64,000 nt of DNA from Thiomicrorhabdus chilensis DSM 12352 (GCF_000483485.1 NZ_KI519609.1:1331460-1395459), one strand, 5' to 3'; positions 19,938 to 29,339 are shown, counted from the stretch's first letter. Notes: generated by a model from the letters alone, not told the origin. Translations and numbers: made by a program.

Positions 19938-20810
19938 ATGAAAGTTGATTTTCACTGCCATACCACCGCCTCCGATGGGGCCTTAACGCCCAGCCAATTA
20001 ATCGAACTGGCTGTGCAGCACCAGATTGAACAGCTTGCCATCACCGATCATGACACCACCGCAGGTTATGAGTCAGCCCGAAACCAGCAGGCCTGTCAAG
20101 AAAGCCTGAAACTGATCAGCGGAGTGGAAATCTCCTGTCAATGGCAAGGGCACACCATCCACATCGTAGGCCTGGATTTTGACTGCGAAAACAAAACGTT
20201 ACAAGCAGGTCTTGAACATATTCGCGACTTGCGCCGGACACGAGCCGAAGCCATCTTAAACAAGTTAAGCGCACGCCCCAACTTCAGCCAACACAACCTC
20301 CCAAAGCTGCTTGAACAACAAGTTGGGGAAGGCATTGTGGGCCGTGGCCATTTTGCTCAGCTTTTGATTCAACTTGGCTATGTCAAAAACAGCCAGCAGG
20401 CCTTCGACCGCTACCTAAAAAGAGGTCGGGTAGGATTTGTAAAAAGCGAATGGCCAGAACTCGAGCAGGTTGTAAACTGGATCACACAAGCCGGAGGAAT
20501 CGCAATCATTGCGCATCCGGCAATCTATAAATTCACCAGCAACAAACTGAATCGACTCATTCAGGACTTTAAATCGGCCGGCGGCCAGGGCATTGAGGTG
20601 ATTAATCAGCCACGATCCTCGTCCGACAGCATTGGCATGGCCGAGCGCGCGCAACGTTTTGGGCTACTGGCTTCAAAAGGTTCCGATTTCCATAGACCGG
20701 AACATACGTGGCGAGGATTAGGCTGGTTGGCTCCTTTGCCTGCCCAGTGTGATCCAGTCTGGCATCATTTCAACCACGCCTCCACCCCGTCATCTCATCA
20801 ACCTTCTTAG
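19938..20810 (+). CDS. rnm: PHP-domain phosphoesterase (RNase AM / YciV family)
   Basis: A 290-residue PHP-domain enzyme. Metal motifs are visible: HCHTTASDG near the start, ITDHDTT, VEIS and the final GSDFHRP. E. coli YciV (RNase AM) is a 5'-3' exonuclease that matures 5S/16S/23S rRNA ends. The gene order with yciO and rluB matches the E. coli trp-adjacent cluster. One CAGGCCTG repeat at 20088 encodes part of QQAC. Confidence 0.88.
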   Translation: MKVDFHCHTTASDGALTPSQLIELAVQHQIEQLAITDHDTTAGYESARNQQACQESLKLISGVEISCQWQGHTIHIVGLDFDCENKTLQAGLEHIRDLRRTRAEAILNKLSARPNFSQHNLPKLLEQQVGEGIVGRGHFAQLLIQLGYVKNSQQAFDRYLKRGRVGFVKSEWPELEQVVNWITQAGGIAIIAHPAIYKFTSNKLNRLIQDFKSAGGQGIEVINQPRSSSDSIGMAERAQRFGLLASKGSDFHRPEHTWRGLGWLAPLPAQCDPVWHHFNHASTPSSHQPS

Positions 20811-20929
20811 CGAATCACTTAGTGGTATAATATTGAGTTGAATGACTTAATCCTAAAGGCTTGGATGAGTATGTCATTCAGTTCGAAGTCATCAATGCTT
20901 AACCAAATAGAAAGTGCAGAGTAAATAAC

Positions 20930-21553
20930 GTGCGTAAAGAGTGCCAGTATATTTCTGTCCATCCGGACAACCCGCAACCTAGATTGTTAGCGCAAGTCGT
21001 TGAAATACTAGACAAAGGGGGAGTGATCGCCTATCCGACCGAGTCAGGGTATGCACTGGGCTGTCTGCTCGACAACAGTGAAGGGGCAAAACGCATCAAA
21101 GCCATTCGTGGCCTGGATGACAGCCACAACCTCACACTGGTCTGCCGCGACTTGAGCAATCTCTCTGAATACGCCAAGGTTGGCAACACCCAGTTTCGTT
21201 ATCTGAAGAGCCATCTACCTGGACCCTATACGTTTATTTTACCGGCTAGCCGAGAAGTCCCGCGCCGTTTGCAGAACCCTAAACGCAAAACCATTGGTTT
21301 AAGAGTCACCCCCAATATTGTCGCTAATGCCGTTCTGGCTTATTTCGACAAGCCGCTGCTCAGCTCGACCCTGATCATGCCCGGTGATCAACACCCGATG
21401 ACAGACGGCTGGAGCATACGAGAAGATTTGGGTCATGCTCTGGATGCGGTACTCGATGGCGGCTTCAGTGGCTATGAACCGACTACGATCATCGACTTCA
21501 CTGATGATGAACCTGTGTTGATCCGTCAGGGTCAAGGAGTCTATACAGAGTGA
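20930..21553 (+). CDS. yciO: YciO (Sua5/YrdC/TsaC-family protein)
   Basis: A 207-residue relative of the threonylcarbamoyl-AMP synthase TsaC. The N-terminal ATP-binding lobe shows GGVIAYPTESGYALGC and the later LPGPYTFILPASREVPRR and KRKTIGLRV are the YciO signature. YciO is a TsaC paralogue with weak or unclear activity. Start is GTG at 20930. It overlaps the downstream protease gene by 4 bp (GTGA). Confidence 0.9.
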   Translation: MRKECQYISVHPDNPQPRLLAQVVEILDKGGVIAYPTESGYALGCLLDNSEGAKRIKAIRGLDDSHNLTLVCRDLSNLSEYAKVGNTQFRYLKSHLPGPYTFILPASREVPRRLQNPKRKTIGLRVTPNIVANAVLAYFDKPLLSSTLIMPGDQHPMTDGWSIREDLGHALDAVLDGGFSGYEPTTIIDFTDDEPVLIRQGQGVYTE

Positions 21554-22206
21554 ACGAACTCACCCTGATACAGAAAATAGCGGTCTGGGCGATACCGGTA
21601 ATGTTCGCCATCACCGTGCATGAGGTTGCCCATGGCTGGGCGGCTTCGCGCTTGGGTGACCAAACCGCACGAATGCTGGGTCGTTTGACTCTGAATCCGT
21701 TCAAACACATAGACCCGATTGGCACCGTGGTTGTGCCTCTGTTACTGCTGACCTTGGGCGGCTTCGTTTTCGGCTGGGCCAAAGCGGTACCGGTGAATGC
21801 ACAAAATTTCAAACGCCCCCGTCACGATATGGCCTGGGTGGCGATGGCCGGCCCTTCATCCAATTTGATTATGGCCATTTTCTGGGCATTCATTGCCAAA
21901 CTCGGCATGCTGTTGCAAATCAACGCACCGGATGTGGCGACTTTTATGATATACAGCGGCATGGCCGGAGTGAGCATCAATCTGATTTTGCTTGTTTTGA
22001 ACCTGCTTCCCATTCCACCACTGGACGGCAGTCATGTAGTGTCGGCTATGCTTCCCCCAAAACTGGCTTGGCAGTACAACCGCATTGCTCCGTTTGGGTT
22101 CTTTATTTTACTGGGTCTCATGGTGATGGGTTTATTGTCCCCGATCTTGATTGGCCCTTACACTTTTTTACAGCAATTCATTTACGGCTTAGTGGGGCTC
22201 CACTGA
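21550..22206 (+). CDS. Site-2 protease family (M50) membrane metalloprotease
   Basis: A 218-residue membrane protein with the zinc motif HEVAHGW near residue 25 and a second metal-site/NPDG-like segment LLPIPPLDGSHV near residue 155. Such short S2P proteins are common next to scpAB or rluB; natural substrates are not known. It begins with GTG at 21550, overlapping the yciO stop by 4 bp, so translation is coupled. No PDZ domain is present. Confidence 0.88.
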   Translation: MNELTLIQKIAVWAIPVMFAITVHEVAHGWAASRLGDQTARMLGRLTLNPFKHIDPIGTVVVPLLLLTLGGFVFGWAKAVPVNAQNFKRPRHDMAWVAMAGPSSNLIMAIFWAFIAKLGMLLQINAPDVATFMIYSGMAGVSINLILLVLNLLPIPPLDGSHVVSAMLPPKLAWQYNRIAPFGFFILLGLMVMGLLSPILIGPYTFLQQFIYGLVGLH

Positions 22207-22233
22207 GTTTACAATGAGCACTAGAGCATTTTT

Positions 22234-23109
22234 ATGAGTCAAGTACCCGGCGAAAAATTACAGAAAATCTTAGCCAGAGCAGGTTATGGATCGCGTCGAT
22301 CCGTAGAAAGCATGATCTCTTTAGGCAAGGTCAAAATCAACGGCCGTACCGCCACACTCGGAGATCGGGCAACCGAAGACGACCAGATCAAAGTCAATGA
22401 ACAGCTTGTCAAACAGACACGATTGGCCAAACAGCCGACCCAGGTGATTTTATACAACAAGCCGGAAGGGCGGGTGTGTACACGTAATGACGAGAAAGGA
22501 CGCGACACCATATTCACCCAGCTACCCAGAATTTTCAATGGCCGCTGGATCAGCATCGGGCGTCTCGACCTTAACACCAGCGGTCTGCTGATTCTGACCA
22601 ATAACGGTGAATTGGCCAACCGCCTGGCCCATCCCTCCTACGAAGTCGAACGTGAATACATGGTAAGGGTGTTTGGAGAAGTCGAAGACTCGGTGATCAA
22701 AAAGCTCAAAGAAGGTGTTGTTCTTGAGGACGGTCCTGCCAAATTCGAGAAAATCAGCCGACTGAAGTCCGATGACGAATCCATGAACAACTGGTTCAGA
22801 GTCACCATCAAAGAAGGCCGAAACCGTGAAGTGCGACGCATGTGGGAATCCCAAGGGGTTCAGGTCAGTCGTCTGCAACGTGTACGTTATGGTGATTTCC
22901 AAATGCCTAGAAACCTACGTAAGGGCAAGACCGAGCCGTTGACATGGAAACAGATCAATCAACTGTTGAAAAGTGTGGATCTGCCGGAAGAAGCTCGCCC
23001 TGACCAGAGAACCGCCGCTCCGACCAAGAAAACCTTTGTGAAAAATTCACGTTCCGCCAAACGCGCCATCAGCGGTAAAAAACGTACTATTCATGATTTG
23101 AGCAAATGA
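22234..23109 (+). CDS. rluB: 23S rRNA pseudouridine synthase RluB
   Basis: RluB converts U2605 of 23S rRNA to pseudouridine. The 291 residues comprise an N-terminal S4 domain (KLQKILARAGYGSRR), the RsuA-type catalytic core with Asp112 in GRLDLNTSGLL, and a basic C-terminal tail of about 50 residues (rich in Lys/Arg/Pro). It completes the yciV-yciO-M50-rluB group on the plus strand; scpA/scpB, often beside rluB, are absent here. Confidence 0.92.
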   Translation: MSQVPGEKLQKILARAGYGSRRSVESMISLGKVKINGRTATLGDRATEDDQIKVNEQLVKQTRLAKQPTQVILYNKPEGRVCTRNDEKGRDTIFTQLPRIFNGRWISIGRLDLNTSGLLILTNNGELANRLAHPSYEVEREYMVRVFGEVEDSVIKKLKEGVVLEDGPAKFEKISRLKSDDESMNNWFRVTIKEGRNREVRRMWESQGVQVSRLQRVRYGDFQMPRNLRKGKTEPLTWKQINQLLKSVDLPEEARPDQRTAAPTKKTFVKNSRSAKRAISGKKRTIHDLSK

Positions 23110-23230
23110 AATCAAGCCTTAAACATCCTTGTAAAGCCTGCGCAAAAACCACATTACCATCAAACCGCCCCAGTCCAAAACTTGGCTACGGCTTAATGTG
23201 AATTAATGTGACTAATACCTCAAAAATGGG

Positions 23231-23238
23231 CAGGCCTG
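23231..23238. repeat. CAGGCCTG repeat, intergenic copy
   Basis: Copy between rluB and the minus-strand unknown gene; the left side has the extended arm (CCCATTTT read outward). It is adjacent to the nested hairpin at 23243-23279. Confidence 0.8.
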
Positions 23239-23242
23239 TCGG

Positions 23243-23279
23243 TCTAGAGTTAAAAGCTAAGCTAGCTTTCGGCTCTAGA
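23243..23279. terminator. Nested hairpin at convergent gene ends
   Basis: TCTAGAG (23243-23249) pairs with CTCTAGA (23273-23279) and, inside a symmetrical 3+3 internal loop, AAAGCTA pairs with TAGCTTT around a three-base loop. It covers the stop codon of the minus-strand gene. No T tract follows directly, but on the minus strand the CAGGCCTG repeat and TTTTT follow. It may be a terminator or an RNA end-protecting structure. Confidence 0.45.
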
Positions 23280-23904
23280 GTGTGTCGGTTTCTTCCAGCT
23301 TATCCAAGTCTAGGGTTTTGACAATATCCAAATCTTGAACCCAAATAATCTCACTGGAATAGTCTCCCTTGTCATGTCGGGAAATTGAAGTTTTCCAGAA
23401 CCATCCATCTTTGCCTTGCACATTGACCAACTTACCAACCAAATGAATGATATCGCCGGTTTTAACCTGTTTGATACTTTCCCGCACCTCATCGTTGGCT
23501 GGTATCAGATGGGTATTCGCGGTTTGACCGATAATTTCATAGTTGCGCATGCGAGCGGTCTCGGAATGCCAGGAATACCAACGTAAGTTCTGACGGAATT
23601 CAAATTGATCAACTATTTCCTGGTCGGACATAGAGCGCCACCCAAGCACAAAATCCACCGGAGAAATTTCTGAAGCACGATCCAGATAATAAGGTTCCTG
23701 CCGCAGGACTTTGGCCTGGATCTCAAACTCGGCGACTGGCGTTAAGATGTGCTCTTTATAGGTAAACGGTTCGGCATAAGCTACCGTGTACTGGGTTGGC
23801 TCCGAGTAGGCTTCAACACCAGGCTTGAGGTGCACGACTTCAGCAGGCTTGAAATAAGACCACGCAAAATAGGCCAAGATAGCTATTACAATCAGAATTT
23901 TCAT
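23275..23904 (-). CDS. Membrane-anchored protein of unknown function
   Basis: A 209-residue protein with one N-terminal hydrophobic segment (residues 2-18, MKILIVIAILAYFAWSYF), which should anchor it with the rest in the periplasm. The soluble part contains a core with FVLGWRSMSD and the C-terminal region around VGKLVNVQGKDGWFWKTS that recurs in uncharacterised periplasmic proteins. I do not recognise a named family. It is alone on the minus strand, convergent with rluB. Confidence 0.7.
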   Translation of the reverse strand: MKILIVIAILAYFAWSYFKPAEVVHLKPGVEAYSEPTQYTVAYAEPFTYKEHILTPVAEFEIQAKVLRQEPYYLDRASEISPVDFVLGWRSMSDQEIVDQFEFRQNLRWYSWHSETARMRNYEIIGQTANTHLIPANDEVRESIKQVKTGDIIHLVGKLVNVQGKDGWFWKTSISRHDKGDYSSEIIWVQDLDIVKTLDLDKLEETDTL

Positions 23905-23972
23905 AATCTTATTCTAGCACTCGTCAATACAGTTTGATTAAAAATGATTTTACTGCTAAACCTAAGCCCAAT

Positions 23973-24407
23973 TCAAAAAAACATGATCCACTGCAGCATC
24001 CCCAATACAATTGCATAACGTATGCCTTTTCCAATGAACACCAGCGTTACAAACAAAGCAAAATGCACACGCATGATGCCCGCAAGAAAGGTCAGTAAAT
24101 CTCCAAAAACCGGAGCCCAGGCAAACAACAAGGACCACACGCCATAACGTTGGAACCAATGTTGACCCTTTTGCAGTTTATCACCTTTAAACGGAAACCA
24201 ACTACGATCCTGAAAATGCAGAAAATAACGACCAAGCGCATAATTGAAAACCGAGCCCAATGTATTTCCCAATGTGGCCACACACCATAAAAGCAAAAGA
24301 TCATGACCCGAGGCCGCTAATGCGGTCAACAACACTTCAGAGGCTGCCGGTAACAAGGTAGCGGCCAGAAAAGAAACCAAAAATAAGCTAAAATATACGT
24401 CCATCAT
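23973..24407 (-). CDS. YqaA-family DedA-like membrane protein
   Basis: A 144-residue integral membrane protein. The motifs FLAATLLPAASEVLL and GNTLGSVFNYALGR are the YqaA signature within the DedA/VTT superfamily; DedA proteins act in lipid scrambling and proton-linked envelope homeostasis. The start ATG at 24407 is 9 bp from the divergent rnhA start, so promoters overlap the opposite gene. Confidence 0.85.
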   Translation of the reverse strand: MMDVYFSLFLVSFLAATLLPAASEVLLTALAASGHDLLLLWCVATLGNTLGSVFNYALGRYFLHFQDRSWFPFKGDKLQKGQHWFQRYGVWSLLFAWAPVFGDLLTFLAGIMRVHFALFVTLVFIGKGIRYAIVLGMLQWIMFF

Positions 24408-24416
24408 CCCTAAACC

Positions 24417-24965
24417 ATGCTTAAAAGGTCATTTAAAACCCAATTTCGTATGCCACAACTTAACAGCGCCAGCTCAATTTACCAAACCTCAACAGACAGT
24501 CTGCGCGTCTATACCGACGGAAGCTACCATGCCCAGCAAAACCTTGGAGGTTGGGGAGTGGTCATCATTGATGCACATCAAAAGGTATGGCAATACTCTG
24601 GCTGCAAACGCCACACGTCAAGCCTGGAAATGGAATTGACTGCGGCGGTATTCGCTTTGCAACAGCTTGTCGATGATTCGGTTTCTGCTAAAAACATCAG
24701 CTTGTATACCGATTCCAAAATCCTTCTGGAAGGGCTTGAATATAAAATCGAACATTATCGTCGGCAAAACTGGATTCACAAATCCGGCAGGCCTGTTGAA
24801 TCTCGAGAGTTGTGGTTGCGTCTGCAACATCTCAGCCAGAGCTTGCCGGTTTCAATCAATTGGGTAAAAGGGCATGCCCGAAATCCAGGCAACCTAATGG
24901 CAGACGCCTTAGCCAGAAAAGCCTTATTGACTTCGTGCCACACTCGCCAATCAGATAACAACTAA
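24417..24965 (+). CDS. rnhA: Ribonuclease H-like protein (RNase HI)
   Basis: Degrades the RNA strand of RNA-DNA hybrids. The 182 residues contain the four acidic catalytic residues: Asp34 in YTDGS, Glu73 in MELTAA, Asp99 in YTDS, and Asp163 in MADALA, with His153 of KGHARNPGN in the flexible loop. The N-terminus (to residue 28) is longer than E. coli RNase HI; an ATG at 24450 would remove 11 residues. A CAGGCCTG repeat at 24788 encodes GRP. Identity as the main RNase HI rather than a paralogue depends on the rest of the genome. Confidence 0.85.
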   Translation: MLKRSFKTQFRMPQLNSASSIYQTSTDSLRVYTDGSYHAQQNLGGWGVVIIDAHQKVWQYSGCKRHTSSLEMELTAAVFALQQLVDDSVSAKNISLYTDSKILLEGLEYKIEHYRRQNWIHKSGRPVESRELWLRLQHLSQSLPVSINWVKGHARNPGNLMADALARKALLTSCHTRQSDNN

Positions 24966-25025
24966 ATAGAGCCTGCCTTACTGGTGAGCGATATTTAAAG
25001 TGCATACCCACACAGCAGTGCGCTT

Positions 25026-25241
25026 TTAATAATGGGGTGGCGGTGACTCCTGACCGGGGTCTTTGATCGACTCTTCCCTCAAGGTTTTAAGGTATTCCGA
25101 CAGAAGCCTTAACTGGGTTTTCAAGGTTTGAATCTCTTGATGCTGTTCCGCAACGGTTTTTTGTAGAGCTTCAAGGGTGTCGTCCTGAAACGCCTGTGTG
25201 ACTTCTATGGCGTGTAATTTATCCTGCAATTCTTCTGTCAT
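25026..25241 (-). CDS. slyX: SlyX family protein
   Basis: A 71-residue coiled-coil protein ending in the SlyX-characteristic PPPHY. Heptad-like spacing covers residues 5-58. The function is unknown; in E. coli slyX lies opposite slyD. It stands 60 bp after rnhA's end and upstream of the M61 gene on the minus strand. Confidence 0.88.
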   Translation of the reverse strand: MTEELQDKLHAIEVTQAFQDDTLEALQKTVAEQHQEIQTLKTQLRLLSEYLKTLREESIKDPGQESPPPHY

Positions 25242-25300
25242 CTGTTTAAAGCCTTTAATCCGATATTCCCATTATTTCACTTGCAACCTAACTCAAATCG

Positions 25301-27130
25301 TCAGGCCGTCTTATTCTGCTGGCTATCATCCAACAGCAGCCAGGCACTTTGGCTCTCTGCATTGAGCTGCAATTCAACCCGGTCATGGAGCGCAGGCTGA
25401 AGTTCAATTTGGGCCTGCCTTAACTCATCCCGTCTAAAATAATGACAACTCCAACTGACCGAGGTGTTTTGCAGGTTGATACGTTTCAACTGTTTTTCAA
25501 TCACCGAAGACGAAGCGGTCTTAAGGCCGTTAAGGGCAAGAATCTCATCGCCCGCCGCCAAACCCGCTTGATAAGCGGCCTGACCTTGCCAAACATGAGT
25601 GACCTTAACCGTTTGGTGTTCAGTGTCCGCCAGATTAGCACCCAAATGAGCCGGTAACAGCGATCCTTGGGCTTCACCGCCTTTATCGGTCAAACTGGTC
25701 GGTGCGCGCAAACCGAAGCTCACCCCCTCCAAAGGAAGCCAATCTGCAAAAGGCAGGTCTTGTGTGCCATATAGATAATTCTCAAAAAATTCACTCAAGT
25801 CCAATCCGCTGACCTGTGAACAGATAGACTCTATCTCATACTCTTCTAACCCCTGGCCCGTTTGACCGTAGTGATTCCAAAGATGAAGCAAAACATCATC
25901 CAGCGATTTACGATTTTGAGTGTGCTGACGAATCGTCAAATCCAATCCCAAAGCGATCAAACTGCCCTTGGTGTAATAGCTGATGATGGCGTTGGGCGCG
26001 TTTTCATCTTGCTGATAAAACTTTGTCCAGGTCAACCAACTCGATTCTGCAGCCGATTGCTTGAAACGGCCTGGCATGCGGTAAACCCGGGTCATCTGTT
26101 CAGCCAGCACCTTAAGGTACTGTTGAGCATCGATAATGCCGGCGCGCAATAGAATAAGGGCATCGTAATAGGACGTAATGCCCTCAAACCACCATAACTG
26201 ATTGGTGTAGGCCGGTTCTTTCAGATCCGATTGCTGATAAACTTTCGGCTGAATGCGTTTGACGTTCCATAAATGGAAATATTCATGGCTACACAGCTCC
26301 AAAAACTGTAAATAGCCTTCGGTGGCTTCTTCCATGCCAACATAAGGCAAGTCGTCGCGACTGCACATCAACGCGGTAGAGTTACGATGTTCCAAGCCGC
26401 CATAATCACTTCCGGTGACCATCACCTGAAACAGGTAACTTTCCATGGGGGCTTCACCCCCAAACAACCTGATTTCCGTTTCACAGATTTTAATCAAATC
26501 TTGCTTAAGTCTCTGTGTATCTATATTGAACAGGCCTGTCAAAACCATCCGGTGAGGAATGCCGCAGGCTTCAAAATGAATTTCGGTATAGGTGCCCATT
26601 TCAAAGGGGTAATCAATTAAGGCCGCATAATCCTCGGCCTCATACAAACCATAACCCCGATCATCAACCGATAGGGCGGGCATGCCCGTTGCCACACGCC
26701 AATCTTGATTGACGCAAAATTCAGTCGACAACAACTCCAAAGTGCACGCTTGCTGCTCCTGACCGTCTACCCCTAAAAATACAGAAGTGCCATTGAAAAA
26801 ACCGTGTGTCTCATCAAAGTGAGCGCCTCTTACCGACAGATCCCATGCGTACACTTTATATGACAAGACCACCGGCGCTCCGTCACTGGCAAACTGCCAG
26901 GTTGATTTATCGAGCGAGACCAATTCCACGTGCTGACCGGATTGTGTGTTGGCGCGCACTTCAATCAAATGTTTGGCAAAATCGCGAATCAAATAACTGC
27001 CAGGAATCCAATTGGGCAGTGATACGGTCTGCACCGGAGTGGCGGGCTGGGAAATCGTCAGGGTGACTTCATACAGATGGCCTTTGGGATCGGCTGGGGA
27101 GAGGGTATAGTGAATAGGGCTAAGTTTCAT
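25301..27130 (-). CDS. M61-family metallopeptidase with PDZ domain
   Basis: A predicted zinc aminopeptidase of about 610 residues (glycyl aminopeptidase family M61). The catalytic zinc motif is HEYFHLWNVKR, flanked by the family blocks IPGSYLIRDFAKHL and GGLEHRNSTALMC. A PDZ-like domain occupies the last 120 residues (GLAAGDEILALNGL). The start at 27130 gives the usual N-terminus MKLSPIHYTLSPAD; upstream ATGs at 27160 and 27205 lack good ribosome sites. It has no signal peptide from this start, so a cytoplasmic location is likely. A CAGGCCTG repeat is at 26531. Confidence 0.85.
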   Translation of the reverse strand: MKLSPIHYTLSPADPKGHLYEVTLTISQPATPVQTVSLPNWIPGSYLIRDFAKHLIEVRANTQSGQHVELVSLDKSTWQFASDGAPVVLSYKVYAWDLSVRGAHFDETHGFFNGTSVFLGVDGQEQQACTLELLSTEFCVNQDWRVATGMPALSVDDRGYGLYEAEDYAALIDYPFEMGTYTEIHFEACGIPHRMVLTGLFNIDTQRLKQDLIKICETEIRLFGGEAPMESYLFQVMVTGSDYGGLEHRNSTALMCSRDDLPYVGMEEATEGYLQFLELCSHEYFHLWNVKRIQPKVYQQSDLKEPAYTNQLWWFEGITSYYDALILLRAGIIDAQQYLKVLAEQMTRVYRMPGRFKQSAAESSWLTWTKFYQQDENAPNAIISYYTKGSLIALGLDLTIRQHTQNRKSLDDVLLHLWNHYGQTGQGLEEYEIESICSQVSGLDLSEFFENYLYGTQDLPFADWLPLEGVSFGLRAPTSLTDKGGEAQGSLLPAHLGANLADTEHQTVKVTHVWQGQAAYQAGLAAGDEILALNGLKTASSSVIEKQLKRINLQNTSVSWSCHYFRRDELRQAQIELQPALHDRVELQLNAESQSAWLLLDDSQQNKTA

Positions 27131-27357
27131 GAATGGATTCTCGACTTTTCTGGGTGACATTAACGTTTCGACACTGCTTAGAGTTGGCTTATTTGCACAA
27201 AGCATCCTTTCAACGCCGCCACGTTGAAACAGCTCGTGGCTTAGTATAAAGCAGGGGTCACCTTGGGTTAAAGATTCCGCGCGCTTTATTTTTTGAATGG
27301 TTTGCCATCAAATCATAAAGGACTGCATCTAGTCGTGAGATTTATACCCTGAAGGTT

Positions 27358-27363
27358 TATAAT
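27358..27363 (+). promoter_or_regulatory. Candidate -10 element of gltX
   Basis: TATAAT 37 bp upstream of the GTG start of gltX; no convincing -35 is present 17 bp before it, so the element is weak or activator-dependent. Confidence 0.3.
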
Positions 27364-27399
27364 GTCGCTTTATTTCAGATTACACCTTAAGGATACCTT

Positions 27400-28809
27400 G
27401 TGATTCGTACTCGATTTGCTCCCAGCCCGACAGGCTACTTACATATTGGTGGGGTGAGAACCGCCCTGTTTTCATGGTTATACGCTAAAAAGCTTGGCGG
27501 CGAGTTCATCCTCAGAATTGAAGACACCGATCTGGAACGCTCTACACAGGAATCGGTCAATGCGATTTTAGAGGGCATGAGCTGGCTAGGACTGGACTAT
27601 GACCAAGGGCCGTTTTACCAAACGCATCGTTTTGAGCGTTACAAAGAAGTCATCGACTTATTATTTGAAAAAGGTCTGGCTTATTATTGTTACGCCACGC
27701 CGGAAGAACTGGATGAAATGCGCGAAGCTCAAAAGGCGGCCGGAGAAAAACCACGCTACGATGGCCGTTACCGCAACTTTAACGGAGAAGCACCGGAAGG
27801 CATTAAGCCCGTCATCCGCTTTAAAAACCCGGAAGAGGGTGAAGTGGTGATCAACGATCAGGTCAAAGGTAAAGTCGTCATTGCCAATAAGGAACTGGAT
27901 GATTTGATCATTGCACGTTCCGACGGCACGCCTACCTACAACCTGACGGTTGTCGTTGATGATTGGGATATGGGTGTGACACATGTCATCCGCGGGGATG
28001 ACCACTTGAACAATACACCCAGACAGATCAACCTCTATGAAGCGATTGGTGCGGAAGTGCCTAAGTTCTCTCACATCCCCATGGTGCTCGGAGAAGACGG
28101 TAGCCGGCTGTCGAAACGACACGGTGCAGTCAGTGTATTGCAATACAAGGAGCAAGGCTTCTTGCCTGAAGCTTTGTTGAATTACTTGGTTCGACTAGGC
28201 TGGTCATATGGTGACCAAGAAATCTTCACCATCGACCAAATGATCGAGTTCTTTGATCTGGATTCGGTCAATAGCTCGCCTTCGACATTTAACACCGAAA
28301 AGCTGACCTGGATCAATGAACAGCACATCAAGATGGCCAAACCAGAGCATCTATCCCGTCATTTGGCACCCTTTGTCACCGAACTGGGCTGCGACTTGAA
28401 TAACGGGCCGGATTTGGCGGACGTAGCGGACCTTCTTCGTGATCGTGCCAAGACTTTTATCGAAATGGCGAATTCCGCGACCTATTTCTATCAAGATTTT
28501 GAGGAATTCGAAGCCGGGGCCGCCAAGAAACACTTGCGTCCGGTGGCTGAAGAGCCTCTGCAATTGCTATTCAATAAATTGCAAAGCTTGGATAATTGGC
28601 AGAGCGAAACCATTCACGAAGCCATCCAAGCCGCTGCTGAAGAGCTGGAGCTAGGCATGGGAAAAGTAGGCATGCCTCTGCGAGTAGCCATCACCGGGGG
28701 AGGGCAATCGCCTGCTATTGACGCCACAGCACAGCTGATTGGACAAAAACGCTGTCTGGAACGCATTAAAATGGCGTTGGCTTTTATTGAGAAGCGTAAA
28801 GAAGGGTAA
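27400..28809 (+). CDS. gltX: Glutamate-tRNA ligase
   Basis: Charges tRNA-Glu with glutamate. The 469 residues show the class I HIGH-type motif in [12 protein letters not shown] at residues 7-16, [13 protein letters not shown], and the KMSKS equivalent LSKRHG. Start is GTG at 27400 with AAGGA seven bases upstream. A terminator follows, and 290 bp later comes a tRNA operon that includes two tRNA-Glu genes. In E. coli gltX also neighbours tRNA-Ala(GGC) genes. Confidence 0.97.
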   Translation: MIRTRFAPSPTGYLHIGGVRTALFSWLYAKKLGGEFILRIEDTDLERSTQESVNAILEGMSWLGLDYDQGPFYQTHRFERYKEVIDLLFEKGLAYYCYATPEELDEMREAQKAAGEKPRYDGRYRNFNGEAPEGIKPVIRFKNPEEGEVVINDQVKGKVVIANKELDDLIIARSDGTPTYNLTVVVDDWDMGVTHVIRGDDHLNNTPRQINLYEAIGAEVPKFSHIPMVLGEDGSRLSKRHGAVSVLQYKEQGFLPEALLNYLVRLGWSYGDQEIFTIDQMIEFFDLDSVNSSPSTFNTEKLTWINEQHIKMAKPEHLSRHLAPFVTELGCDLNNGPDLADVADLLRDRAKTFIEMANSATYFYQDFEEFEAGAAKKHLRPVAEEPLQLLFNKLQSLDNWQSETIHEAIQAAAEELELGMGKVGMPLRVAITGGGQSPAIDATAQLIGQKRCLERIKMALAFIEKRKEG

Positions 28810-28828
28810 CAGGCTTCTTGCTTCAATG

Positions 28829-28858
28829 AAGGAGGTTGTGCATTCAACCTCCTTTTTT
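28829..28858 (+). terminator. Terminator after gltX
   Basis: A 10-bp stem AAGGAGGTTG with a six-base loop and its complement, then a T tract, 20 bp past the gltX stop. Confidence 0.88.
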
Positions 28859-29003
28859 ATGACCAAACTTTTTCACCACACCGAACTTTCACATAGTTCA
28901 AAGATCAATTTTAAGCATTTCTCGTCATAAAAAGCGGGACTGTTTACTCGAAACCCACCCCCACAACCTATAAATCAAGCACTTACCAAAGTCCGCATTC
29001 TGA

Positions 29004-29011
29004 CAGGCCTG
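29004..29011. repeat. CAGGCCTG repeat, intergenic copy upstream of tRNA operon
   Basis: Core of a 14-bp perfect palindrome (TGACAGGCCTGTCA) just before the terminator at 29015-29040. Confidence 0.8.
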
Positions 29012-29014
29012 TCA

Positions 29015-29040
29015 ATGACAAAAAAGTGTCATGTTTTTTT
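29015..29040 (+). terminator. Second terminator, upstream of tRNA operon
   Basis: ATGACA (29015-29020), a six-base loop, TGTCAT (29027-29032), G and seven T residues. It lies 157 bp after the gltX terminator and just before the tRNA promoter. It may insulate the tRNA operon or end a short unannotated RNA. Confidence 0.65.
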
Positions 29041-29050
29041 AAATAAATGC

Positions 29051-29078
29051 TTGACCATCGCCGCCAACTCTATATAAT
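29051..29078 (+). promoter_or_regulatory. Sigma-70 promoter of the tRNA operon
   Basis: TTGACC (29051-29056), a 16-bp spacer, TATAAT (29073-29078), 18 bp before the first tRNA base. A strong match, as expected for stable RNA. Confidence 0.85.
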
Positions 29079-29096
29079 ACGCATCCATCAGCTCGA

Positions 29097-29172
29097 GGGG
29101 CTATAGCTCAGCTGGGAGAGCGCAACACTGGCAGTGTTGAGGTCAGCGGTTCGATCCCGCTTAGCTCCACCA
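29097..29172 (+). tRNA. tRNA-Ala (GGC)
   Basis: Acceptor GGGGCTA/TAGCTCC, anticodon stem CAACA/TGTTG, loop CTGGCAG with anticodon GGC, D and T arms present, encoded CCA end. It is the first gene of a four-tRNA operon; the spacer to the next gene holds a GAAA-loop hairpin (29209-29228). Confidence 0.95.
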
Positions 29173-29263
29173 AAGTTGATAAAATCCATGATTTATTATG
29201 GTGATATTAAATCGAAGAAATTCGATTTTGACTTTTACATTTTAAAGTCGCATTTATTAATGC

Positions 29264-29339
29264 GTCCCGTTCGTCTAGAGGCCTAGGACACGGCCCTTTC
29301 ACGGCTGTAACAGGGGTTCGACTCCCCTACGGGACGCCA
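29264..29339 (+). tRNA. tRNA-Glu (TTC), first copy
   Basis: Acceptor GTCCCGT/ACGGGAC, anticodon loop CTTTCAC with anticodon TTC, T-loop GTTCGACTC, encoded CCA. Sequence identical to the copy at 29520-29595. Confidence 0.95.

Noticed and set aside
29015-29040. tRNA-operon leader peptide or riboswitch
   Set aside because: The hairpin is a simple terminator; no conserved riboswitch pattern or short frame is evident.
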